5,052 nt of DNA from Tannerella sp. (lineage in GTDB: Bacteria > Bacteroidota > Bacteroidia > Bacteroidales > Tannerellaceae). The stretch spans positions 1-5,052 of the forward strand of contig JAITDQ010000243.1 in the NCBI GenBank assembly GCA_031282485.1. The letters run 5' to 3'. The notes under the pieces were generated by a model, which ran no database searches, was not told where the DNA came from, and was given only the letters and a program-made list of their open reading frames with translations. This document shows positions 1 through 5,052 of this stretch, piece after piece (position 1 is the stretch's first letter; every line of letters begins with the position of its first letter). The position numbers were made by a program, and so were the translations under genes.

Positions 1-2287
1 TGATTGCCCATTTCCTTGCACCGGTTTCCTGCGGATTGTACGCTTTAAATCCTGTATCGAGACGAACAAGGAAATAATCAAAATCAAGACGCAGACCTAA
101 ACCGTAGGATACGGCGATCTCTTTATGAAAACGTTTGAAGTCGAAACTGCCGTCCTTTTGATAGTCATATTTACGTATTGTCCAGATGTTTCCGGCATCG
201 ACATAAAATGCAAGTTCAAATTTCCAGAACAGCTTCGACCGAAATTCCATATTCGCATCGAGACGGATATCCCCTACCTGGTGAATGAAAGAGGTCGTAT
301 CTGTTCCATGCATGCTTCCCGGGCCTAACGAACGGATACTCCACCCACGGTTACTGTTTGCCCCGCCCGCATAATAACGCCGCTCGAACGGGAGTTCGTT
401 CGTATTGCCGAAAGGATAGGCTACCCCCAAACCGAGATGGAACGCCACGGAATTTCGCTCGTCAATCACGACGCTCCGCGCAAAATCTATATCGCCCTTC
501 AGAAATTCGGAATAGTTGATGCCGAAAAGCCTGTACAATCCGTCTTCGTCTTTCGCGGCGCCAAAAAGATTTGACATGGCGTACATCAGATTGCCGGCCG
601 ATTCGAGGGCGACACGAAAGGAATAGGTATTCCTGCGCCGTTCCATGGGATCGTAATTGTTAAACGAATAGACATACCCCATGCTTACGATAAACTGATC
701 CGAATAATTATACAGAGCCGTCGTTTCGGGCAGTTTGTTTATGAAATCTTCCCGTTTGAAGGGCAAAAAAACGTAATTTACATCAATCAGCTTGATCGTA
801 TGGCGGGCAAGCGTATTGATTCGGTCCTGCCAGTGATAAATCCAGCCTCCCGACAGTATCGAACGGTGGTATTCCGGCCTTCGCATTTCGTCGTAACTCA
901 TTCGGAACTCTGTTGTCGCACGGATATTCCGCCGGAAATCATAACTGACGAACGGGAAGAGGAAATGAGGAAAATGGAGTGAGGTTTCCCCGGCAAATTC
1001 CCAGTAGTTACCGCGCTCCTCCGTCGACGACAGAAACTCATAGCCTCCACGAATTTTGGCGGAAAACAGCTCCGACCCTTTGAAAATATTCCGGTGCTGA
1101 TAGGTCAGCGACGAAGCAAAACCGAGATCGCCCGCCGAGTTTGTTCCTTCCACATCGTAACGCACGCCCTGCTTTTTTGCCGGAGCCGTCAGTATCGTAC
1201 AGTCAAGCTTCATGGTATCGGCTTCTTCAATTTCATCGAAACGGATACTCATATAACGAAGCGCTTTAAGAGATGAATAGGCGGCATACGTCTGCTCCAC
1301 ATTCCGTTCGTTATACAACGCTCCGGGCGTCAGGTAACAGCTTTGCTGCAATACGCCGGGACGAATGTTAACGCCGCTTTTCCCGTAATAAATATGTACG
1401 CCCTGCGATGTGACCGAATCCGTTATCAGATAGTCATAGCCCGCGACGCCCGGATTAAGCGGATCGTAGTCGGTCAGTATCTTTACATTATTAATATAGT
1501 ACTGTTTATGACGCTGCAAGCCGGATTGCGTAACGCGCTCATTCGGCTTTATATACATCTCCAGGTCAACGCGATGGTTACGGAATGAGCTGTCCGCCCA
1601 GTATCCTATATAATCGCGGTTAAAGGCATAATACCCGTTATTGCGCAAAAGCGTCGTCAGACGCTGGCGTTCCTTATCAAGTATTACGCGGTCGAACAGC
1701 ATATCTTCCTTTATAAATGAATTATATTCTTTCGGCACGGAAAGAAAAACGGACTGCAAAAACGAACGGCGGGGGGCTTCCCGGTGTATTATGCTGTCTA
1801 TTTCCGGATCATCCGCGTGCGAATTATAGTTGCTTACGCGGTAAGGTTCTCCGGCTGTTATCGAATATTTTAAAACGGCCTTTTTGTGTTTCGACGTATC
1901 GGCCGACACGTCCACCCGCGCATCCGTATAACCGCGATTAAACATATAACGTTCCAGTTGAATCCCGGACTGCTCCGCAAGGAAAGTATCAAGCAGGACA
2001 GGCGGTTCGCCCATCTTCCGCAATTGCCGGTTCGCCCATTTTCCTTCGTCCGCACCCGACCAGTTATACACATACAGCGGCCACCGGAACAATCCGAAAA
2101 TCTTATAATTAGGGTGCTGCTGCAGATATGATTTCATATCCGAAGGCTTAACATCCGGGGCGTCCGTTTCTATCACGACCTTATCCAGAAGATACTGTCC
2201 CTCGCCGACATATTTCGTTATGCGGCACGACGCAAACCCGGTCATACAGCATAAACAGATGGAATATTTAATTATGTTGAACTTCAT
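1..2287 (-). CDS. tamL: TamL-type Omp85 outer-membrane assembly lipoprotein, C-terminus cut by window edge
   Basis: The minus strand reads open for 762 complete codons from ATG at 2287 to the left edge. An in-frame TAA lies upstream in the spacer, and AGG sits about six bases before the ATG. The N-terminus (MKFNIIKYSICLCCMTGFASC) is a lipoprotein signal with lipobox F-A-S-C and acylated Cys21. Residues of about 25-370 form the periplasmic POTRA-like part, with motifs such as WPLYVYNWSG and ERQRLTTLLRNNGYYAFN. From about residue 375 (VEGTNSAGDLGFASSLTYQHRN) the Omp85 beta-barrel begins. GGANSNRGW near residues 641-649 corresponds to the (V/I)RG(F/Y) lid-loop signature of this superfamily. In Bacteroidetes, TamL replaces TamA and works with TamB in outer-membrane biogenesis; no tamB is visible, but it could lie beyond the left edge. 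Family length suggests only a few tens of residues are missing. The reading frame is intact, with no frameshift. Family is confident; the TamL subtype follows from the lipobox. Confidence 0.92.
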   Translation of the reverse strand, partial: MKFNIIKYSICLCCMTGFASCRITKYVGEGQYLLDKVVIETDAPDVKPSDMKSYLQQHPNYKIFGLFRWPLYVYNWSGADEGKWANRQLRKMGEPPVLLDTFLAEQSGIQLERYMFNRGYTDARVDVSADTSKHKKAVLKYSITAGEPYRVSNYNSHADDPEIDSIIHREAPRRSFLQSVFLSVPKEYNSFIKEDMLFDRVILDKERQRLTTLLRNNGYYAFNRDYIGYWADSSFRNHRVDLEMYIKPNERVTQSGLQRHKQYYINNVKILTDYDPLNPGVAGYDYLITDSVTSQGVHIYYGKSGVNIRPGVLQQSCYLTPGALYNERNVEQTYAAYSSLKALRYMSIRFDEIEEADTMKLDCTILTAPAKKQGVRYDVEGTNSAGDLGFASSLTYQHRNIFKGSELFSAKIRGGYEFLSSTEERGNYWEFAGETSLHFPHFLFPFVSYDFRRNIRATTEFRMSYDEMRRPEYHRSILSGGWIYHWQDRINTLARHTIKLIDVNYVFLPFKREDFINKLPETTALYNYSDQFIVSMGYVYSFNNYDPMERRRNTYSFRVALESAGNLMYAMSNLFGAAKDEDGLYRLFGINYSEFLKGDIDFARSVVIDERNSVAFHLGLGVAYPFGNTNELPFERRYYAGGANSNRGWSIRSLGPGSMHGTDTTSFIHQVGDIRLDANMEFRSKLFWKFELAFYVDAGNIWTIRKYDYQKDGSFDFKRFHKEIAVSYGLGLRLDFDYFLVRLDTGFKAYNPQETGARKWAI

Positions 2288-2304
2288 ACTACCTGTTTTC
2301 GGCA

Positions 2305-2312
2305 CAAATGTA
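2305..2312 (-). promoter_or_regulatory. -7 element of tamL promoter (TACATTTG)
   Basis: Read on the minus strand this is TACATTTG, an exact match to the Bacteroidetes primary sigma -7 consensus TAnnTTTG. It ends 17 bases before the tamL ATG, so transcription would start about 10-12 bases upstream of the gene and give a very short leader. No convincing TTTG -33 element is present at the usual spacing of about 19 bases, so the promoter is inferred from the -7 box and its position only. Confidence 0.55.
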
Positions 2313-2333
2313 GTTGAAATAAATTATTTACCG

Positions 2334-2341
2334 TACATTTG
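2334..2341 (+). promoter_or_regulatory. -7 element of methyltransferase promoter (TACATTTG)
   Basis: TACATTTG matches the Bacteroidetes -7 consensus TAnnTTTG exactly. It ends 24 bases before the ATG at 2366, giving an expected leader of about 15-18 bases. A weak -33 candidate, GTTG at 2313-2316, lies 17 bases upstream, slightly closer than the usual spacing. Confidence 0.6.
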
Positions 2342-2365
2342 GCGTCCTAAAAACAATAAAATTGT

Positions 2366-3115
2366 ATGTTGAGCAAAACAAAAATCAAAGAAATACGGGC
2401 GCTGGAATATAAAAAGTTCCGGGATGAACAGGGACTTTTCGTTGCCGAAGGGAACAAACTCGTGGCTGACATGCTTCATTCGTTCGACTGCGAATGGCTC
2501 ATGGCGCGCACATCGTGGATGGCGACACAGGGTGATATTCCGGCAAAAGAACTTTTGCTTGCCGAGGAAGGGGATATACGCAGGGTAAGTTTCATGAAAA
2601 CGCCCCAGGATGTAGTGGCCGTATTCCGTAAACCGACTTATTCACCGGACGAAGCCAATCCCGCCTCCCGGCTCGTCCTGGCACTCGACGGCATACAGGA
2701 TCCCGGAAACCTCGGAACGATTGTCCGTCTGGCCGACTGGTTCGGTATAGAGCATATTGTGTGCAGCCATGACACGGCGGACGTTTTCAGCCCCAAAACC
2801 ATGCAGGCGACAATGGGCGCCTTAGCCCACGTAAAAGTTCATTATGCCGACCCGGAAGAATTTATCAACAAACATAAGAACTGCCCCGTCTACGGAACAT
2901 TTTTAGACGGCGAAAACATTTATAACCGCCAACTTACACAGCACGGTATCATCGTCATGGGAAACGAAGGAAACGGCATCCGACCGGAAACGGCAGCTCT
3001 CATAAACGAAAAATTATACATCCCCTCCTACCCTCCTTCACGCGAAACGACGGAATCACTCAACGTCGCCATGGCTGCTGCTATTGTCTGTGCGGAGTTC
3101 AGGAGACGGGGATGA
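2366..3115 (+). CDS. SpoU (TrmH) family RNA 2'-O-ribose methyltransferase
   Basis: A complete 249-residue protein, the usual length for the family. An in-frame TAA at 2357-2359 and no nearer alternative fix the start at ATG 2366; there is no clear Shine-Dalgarno sequence. Residues of about 5-90 form the small N-terminal RNA-binding domain (KKFRDEQGLFVAEGNKLV). The C-terminal SPOUT catalytic domain carries all three SpoU motifs: motif 1 DGIQDPGNLGTIVR (108-121, with Asn115 and the Arg121 expected to activate the ribose hydroxyl), motif 2 MGNEGNGI (198-205, with Glu201), and motif 3 ESLNVAMAAAI (230-240, with Asn233), which forms the trefoil-knot S-adenosylmethionine site. It is therefore predicted to be active, methylating a ribose 2'-OH in rRNA or tRNA in the cytoplasm. 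The target nucleotide cannot be assigned; RlmB-, TsnR- and TrmH-like specificities are all possible, so no symbol is given. It is divergent from tamL. Confidence 0.93.
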   Translation: MLSKTKIKEIRALEYKKFRDEQGLFVAEGNKLVADMLHSFDCEWLMARTSWMATQGDIPAKELLLAEEGDIRRVSFMKTPQDVVAVFRKPTYSPDEANPASRLVLALDGIQDPGNLGTIVRLADWFGIEHIVCSHDTADVFSPKTMQATMGALAHVKVHYADPEEFINKHKNCPVYGTFLDGENIYNRQLTQHGIIVMGNEGNGIRPETAALINEKLYIPSYPPSRETTESLNVAMAAAIVCAEFRRRG

Positions 3116-3142
3116 ACTGTGGCGGGAGTAAACAAATCATAC

Positions 3143-3176
3143 CGGAAGTTCCGAAGTTACATGGAAAATTTCGGAA
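3143..3176 (+). other. Overlapping hairpin-forming repeats after the methyltransferase gene
   Basis: Two mutually exclusive hairpins share the segment TTCCG. CGGAA-G-TTCCG (3143-3153) makes a small, very tight stem. TTCCGAAGTT (3149-3158) can instead pair with AATTTCGGAA (3167-3176), ten pairs with one G-U, around an eight-base loop. The site starts 28 bases after the methyltransferase stop, which fits a 3'-end role. There is no T-run after the stem, so it is not a standard intrinsic terminator. It may aid termination or 3'-end stability. Confidence 0.3.
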
Positions 3177-3232
3177 AAGACACTGTATTACACGGATATG
3201 ATTTCGTTTACGAATTTCAGAAAAAAAACCTA

Positions 3233-3270
3233 ACCGCGCCATATTTTGTCCCGATTTATCACTACCTTTG
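3233..3270 (+). promoter_or_regulatory. Promoter/operator copy 1, upstream of the WYL regulator
   Basis: ACCGCGCCATATTTTG (3233-3248), a 13-base spacer, then CTACCTTTG (3262-3270), which contains the Bacteroidetes -7 box TACCTTTG. The same arrangement with identical spacing recurs at 4213-4250, 980 bases downstream. The conserved upstream block covers the place where a -33 element would lie, so a bound regulator would compete with RNA polymerase. Only the left half-site GCGCC is good here; the right half reads TTGTCCC instead of TTGGCGC. A run of eight A lies just upstream (3221-3228). Transcription would start near 3277, about 30 bases before the WYL start codon. Probable autoregulatory site. 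Confidence 0.65.
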
Positions 3271-3273
3271 TTC

Positions 3274-3301
3274 TCATAATTCATAATTTGTAATTTGTAA
3301 T
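3274..3301 (+). repeat. Four heptamer repeats in the WYL gene leader
   Basis: Four consecutive 7-bp units without gaps: TCATAAT, TCATAAT, TTGTAAT, TTGTAAT. They lie between the predicted -7 element and the ATG at 3307 and fill nearly the whole leader. Such short AT-rich tandem units can change number by strand slippage, which would alter leader length or spacing. They also keep the start codon in unstructured, A/T-rich RNA, as is common in Bacteroidetes. Confidence 0.7.
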
Positions 3302-3306
3302 TAATT

Positions 3307-4200
3307 ATGTCTCAACGTCAAACAACACTCAGGCACAATCTCATTATCAATAAATTGAGAAGACAGAAACGCGCCACCTTCGCTGAAATTTGCGATTATC
3401 TTGACCGTGAATCCGATATTCGCGGCGAAGACCTTAGTATTTCTAAGCGCACTTTTACACGCGACATTAACGACATCGGCGAAATTTACGGTATTTATAT
3501 CAAATACGATTTCTCTACTCGAAACTATTTAATTGAAGAAGAATTTGATACCGAAATCGACAACCGCCGCCTCGAAGCCCTCGACGTCTTTAATGCGCTG
3601 AAAGTCAAAGAACGGCAGGCGGAACATATCTTCATCGACAACCGCCAGGCCATCGGGTCGGAACATCTTTACGGTTTACTGCACGCCATTAATAACCGTT
3701 TGCAGGTTACTTTCGACTACCAAACCTATTACCACGACGAAGCCGTAGAACGACTCGTTCACCCATGGGCAATTAAAGAATTTAAATATCGCTGGTATCT
3801 GTTTGCGGAAAATGGCGAGCAGATAAAATGCTACGGATTAGACCGTATGACCAACCTGCAAATCCTGAACTCACATTTTGAAATTCCTGCCGACTTTAAT
3901 CTTGCCGAACAGTTCAAATACTGTTTCGGCATCATTCGACCGGATGATGAACCACCCTGTGAAGTGATTTTATCCTTTGATCCGTTTCAGGGCAACTATA
4001 TCAAATCTTTGCCATTGCATCACACGCAGCAAATTCTCGTTGACAATGATGATGAACTGCGTATTTCGCTTACGGTTTATCTTACACACGATTTTTTGAT
4101 GGAATTGCTGTCGTTCGGCGATACGGTGAAAGCCATTCAACCGCAGGAATTGATTGACGGATTGAAAGCGACTTATCAAAACGCTTTGAAAAAATATTGA
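3307..4200 (+). CDS. WYL-domain transcriptional regulator (HTH-WYL-WCX)
   Basis: A complete 297-residue protein. An in-frame TAA at 3298-3300 fixes ATG 3307 as the start. Residues of about 8-60 form an N-terminal winged helix-turn-helix, with a recognition region around SISKRTFTRDINDI (44-57), typical of DeoR-like WYL regulators. The WYL domain covers about 115-200 and contains WYL itself at 163-165 (RWYLFAENG) and GLDR (177-180), whose Arg is a usual ligand-contact position. The WCX extension follows at about 217-292 (VILSFDPFQGNYIKSLPLHHTQ... LSFGDTVKAIQPQEL). WYL domains sense small molecules or nucleic acid, and related proteins such as CapW and BrxR act as dimers that repress defence operons. 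The matching sites upstream of this gene and of the next one suggest that it controls both. Ligand and direction of control cannot be read from the sequence. Its stop is 181 bases before the next gene, which has its own promoter. Confidence 0.93.
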   Translation: MSQRQTTLRHNLIINKLRRQKRATFAEICDYLDRESDIRGEDLSISKRTFTRDINDIGEIYGIYIKYDFSTRNYLIEEEFDTEIDNRRLEALDVFNALKVKERQAEHIFIDNRQAIGSEHLYGLLHAINNRLQVTFDYQTYYHDEAVERLVHPWAIKEFKYRWYLFAENGEQIKCYGLDRMTNLQILNSHFEIPADFNLAEQFKYCFGIIRPDDEPPCEVILSFDPFQGNYIKSLPLHHTQQILVDNDDELRISLTVYLTHDFLMELLSFGDTVKAIQPQELIDGLKATYQNALKKY

Positions 4201-4212
4201 TTTTTCCTTACG

Positions 4213-4250
4213 ACCGCGCCATGTTTTGGCGCACACTCCCGCTATCTTTG
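4213..4250 (+). promoter_or_regulatory. Promoter/operator copy 2, upstream of the downstream cargo gene
   Basis: ACCGCGCCATGTTTTG (4213-4228), 13 bases, then CTATCTTTG (4242-4250) containing the -7 box TATCTTTG. It matches copy 1 at 15 of 16 positions in the upstream block and 8 of 9 in the -7 block, while the spacer between them has diverged. It begins 12 bases after the WYL stop codon. Transcription would start near 4257, giving a leader of about 125 bases before the ATG at 4382. Predicted to be the cargo promoter, controlled by the WYL protein. Confidence 0.7.
4216..4232. promoter_or_regulatory. Perfect inverted repeat GCGCCA-N5-TGGCGC, probable operator
   Basis: GCGCCA (4216-4221) and TGGCGC (4227-4232) are perfect 6-bp arms around TGTTT. 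The repeat sits immediately upstream of the -7 element, inside the block shared with copy 1 and extending just past it. This geometry fits a dimeric regulator, and the adjacent WYL protein is the natural candidate. An RNA hairpin role is less likely because the site lies upstream of the predicted transcription start. Confidence 0.6.
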
Positions 4251-4271
4251 TACCCACATTTCGATGCAGGC

Positions 4272-4321
4272 GTTCTTTGACATACTGGAAAATTAAGTTC
4301 TTTATGCTATTTAAAATTAAG
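4272..4321 (+). repeat. Imperfect tandem repeat of about 25 bases in the cargo leader
   Basis: Two adjacent units begin with GTTCTTT (4272-4278 and 4297-4303) and end with AAAATTAAG (4289-4297 and 4313-4321). The end of the first unit overlaps the start of the second by one base. The middle portions, 10 and 9 bases, have diverged. The repeat lies wholly inside the predicted untranslated leader. The rest of the leader (4322-4381) shows no recognisable structure. Function unknown. Confidence 0.6.
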
Positions 4322-4348
4322 AAAAACAGGGATGCCGAAAACTGTTAA
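4304..4348 (+). other. Possible 14-codon leader ORF (MLFKIKKNRDAENC), doubtful
   Basis: ATG at 4304 opens a short lysine-rich frame ending at TAA 4346-4348, in the same frame as the main gene and 33 bases before its ATG. It lies within the predicted leader and overlaps the second unit of the tandem repeat. An ORF this short arises easily by chance, and there is no clear ribosome binding site. It is recorded because it could be a leader peptide or an old N-terminal extension now closed by a stop. Confidence 0.15.
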
Positions 4349-4381
4349 CAGAGTAGGCAGGTATTAAATAACAGGATATTT

Positions 4382-5052
4382 ATGGAGGATATTAAAAATA
4401 CAGAAACAAAACAGGTTGTTTCAACCCAAAAGGGAACATTGACCCTTTTGGGTCATATTGAGCGTATTATAGAACTGTCGGAAAAGTCAAAATTGAGCGA
4501 CCGATTTTACGAAAAAGCAGGCGAACATATTGATGCAGTATGTAAGATACTTCATTTGAACGCTATTCAGGCGATATTGTTTTCTCATTTGGTTGACCGT
4601 AGCAACGACAACTCTATCTACATGAGTGAAATCGCCGAAAAGCTTAAAATTCGAACAGTCCGGTTAATACAGTATCAGGATGACATTGGTGAATTGGAAA
4701 GACGCCGTATGGTTCGTTGCTGTCGCGATAACCGTTCCATAACTTACCGCGTACATTACGATGTTCTCGAAGCATTGCGGCAAAACAGAGAATATCAACA
4801 TGTTGCGAGAAAAGACATTACAATTGATGATTTTTTTGATTATCTTGACCGGCTTTTTGATGAACTGGGTGACAAGGAGCTTACTTATCCATTGTTCGTA
4901 AATGAAACAGATGCTTTGTGCGAAGACAATCCACAACTGCAATTTACGCAACAGTTGAAGAAAATAGACCTTTCTTCCGAAAACCGTGTTTTACTTTTGC
5001 GTTTCTGCAATCTTTTTGTTGAAAATAAAGATGACAACATTCGGTTTCACGA
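4382..5052 (+). CDS. N-terminal part of a WYL-associated protein, probably a winged-helix/AAA ATPase; runs off the window
   Basis: Open from ATG 4382 to the right edge, 223 complete codons, after an in-frame TAA at 4346-4348; AGG about seven bases before the ATG may serve as a weak ribosome binding site. The protein is soluble, highly charged, and has no signal peptide or membrane segment. Residues of about 22-75 are helical (LGHIERIIELSEKSKLSDRFYEKAGEHI, then ILHLNAIQAILFSHLVDRS). Residues of about 75-125 look like a winged helix-turn-helix (IYMSEIAEKLKIRTVRLIQYQDDIGELERRRMVRC, then a wing of charged residues). Residues of about 145-223 are acidic and helical (DDFFDYLDRLFDELGD). From general knowledge, this pattern resembles the N-terminal half of Bacteroidales ATP-binding proteins whose C-terminal half is a CDC48/FtsH-like AAA domain. 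No Walker motif is visible here, so that assignment is inference; another effector domain is possible. The gene is more AT-rich than tamL, which fits acquired DNA. Confidence 0.6.
   Translation, partial: MEDIKNTETKQVVSTQKGTLTLLGHIERIIELSEKSKLSDRFYEKAGEHIDAVCKILHLNAIQAILFSHLVDRSNDNSIYMSEIAEKLKIRTVRLIQYQDDIGELERRRMVRCCRDNRSITYRVHYDVLEALRQNREYQHVARKDITIDDFFDYLDRLFDELGDKELTYPLFVNETDALCEDNPQLQFTQQLKKIDLSSENRVLLLRFCNLFVENKDDNIRFH

Larger units (their letters stand above)
2305..2341. repeat. 37-bp dyad covering the divergent tamL / methyltransferase promoters
   Basis: The outer arms CAAATGTA (2305-2312) and TACATTTG (2334-2341) are perfect inverted repeats. The inner arms AAATAA (2317-2322) and TTATTT (2324-2329) are also perfect, and both pairs share the same centre at base 2323. 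Only the four-base pieces 2313-2316 and 2330-2333 do not match, so 14 of 18 base pairs are symmetric. Because the outer arms are also the two -7 elements, much of the symmetry may simply reflect back-to-back promoters. A dimeric regulator site is the alternative. Confidence 0.6.

Noticed and set aside
125..2131. Several plus-strand open frames of 60-81 codons and one minus-strand frame at 1870-2073
   Set aside because: They lie opposite or out of frame within the continuous tamL frame, have no recognisable domains, and no promoter or ribosome binding site precedes them.
3099..3284. Minus-strand frame of 61 codons in the spacer after the methyltransferase
   Set aside because: Overlaps the 3' end of the methyltransferase gene and the probable WYL promoter/operator; composition and sequence look like a non-coding reading of the spacer.
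4188..4206. GAAAAA and TTTTTC around the WYL stop codon as a terminator
   Set aside because: The stem would be almost entirely A-T pairs with a seven-base loop and no G/C core, so it is unlikely to fold stably.
3233..4250. The two operator copies as direct repeats (att-like) flanking an inserted WYL gene
   Set aside because: Each copy carries a -7 box at fixed distance and lies properly in front of a gene, which is better explained by shared promoters; no recombinase is present.
3970..4257. Minus-strand frame of 95 codons
   Set aside because: Antisense to the WCX part of the well-supported WYL gene and runs into the promoter/operator; no domain features.
4277..4308. TTGACA followed by TATGCT, resembling an E. 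coli-type sigma-70 promoter
   Set aside because: The spacing is 20 bases, longer than usual, and Bacteroidetes use TTTG/TAnnTTTG promoters; a good -7 box of that type lies just upstream at 4243-4250.
4664..4951. Minus-strand frame of 95 codons
   Set aside because: Antisense to the intact plus-strand gene from 4382, whose frame is open throughout with coherent protein features.

Overview
The window looks like chromosomal DNA from a member of the Bacteroidales (Bacteroides, Parabacteroides or Tannerella-like; the genus cannot be fixed from this sequence). The evidence is a TamL-type Omp85 lipoprotein and an adjacent SpoU methyltransferase of Bacteroidales type, promoters carrying the Bacteroidetes -7 element TAnnTTTG, and start codons with little or no Shine-Dalgarno sequence.

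Layout. The left part (1-2287, minus strand) is one long gene read off the left edge: tamL, an outer-membrane assembly protein that lacks only its last residues. It is divergent from a SpoU-family RNA methyltransferase (2366-3115, plus). The 78-base spacer between them holds two outward-facing copies of the same -7 element, set in a dyad centred on base 2323. These two genes look like ordinary housekeeping DNA.

The right part (about 3116-5052, plus strand) looks like an accessory module and is visibly more AT-rich, most clearly from 4200 onward. A 191-base spacer leads to a WYL-domain transcriptional regulator (3307-4200). After another 181 bases comes a second gene (4382 to beyond the right edge). 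Its visible 223 residues include a probable winged-helix region and resemble the N-terminal part of a Bacteroidales AAA-ATPase family; the ATPase domain itself, if present, lies outside the window.

The main observation is that the regulator and the downstream gene share a composite promoter/operator: ACCGCGCCATRTTTTG, exactly 13 bases, then CTAYCTTTG, at 3233-3270 and again at 4213-4250. The second copy contains a perfect GCGCCA/TGGCGC inverted repeat; the first keeps only the left half. This suggests a WYL protein that controls both itself and its cargo through sites of different strength. WYL regulators occupy similar positions in anti-phage systems (CapW in CBASS, BrxR in BREX), so a defence or stress module is a reasonable but unproven reading. 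The cargo's leader also carries an imperfect tandem repeat of about 25 bases.
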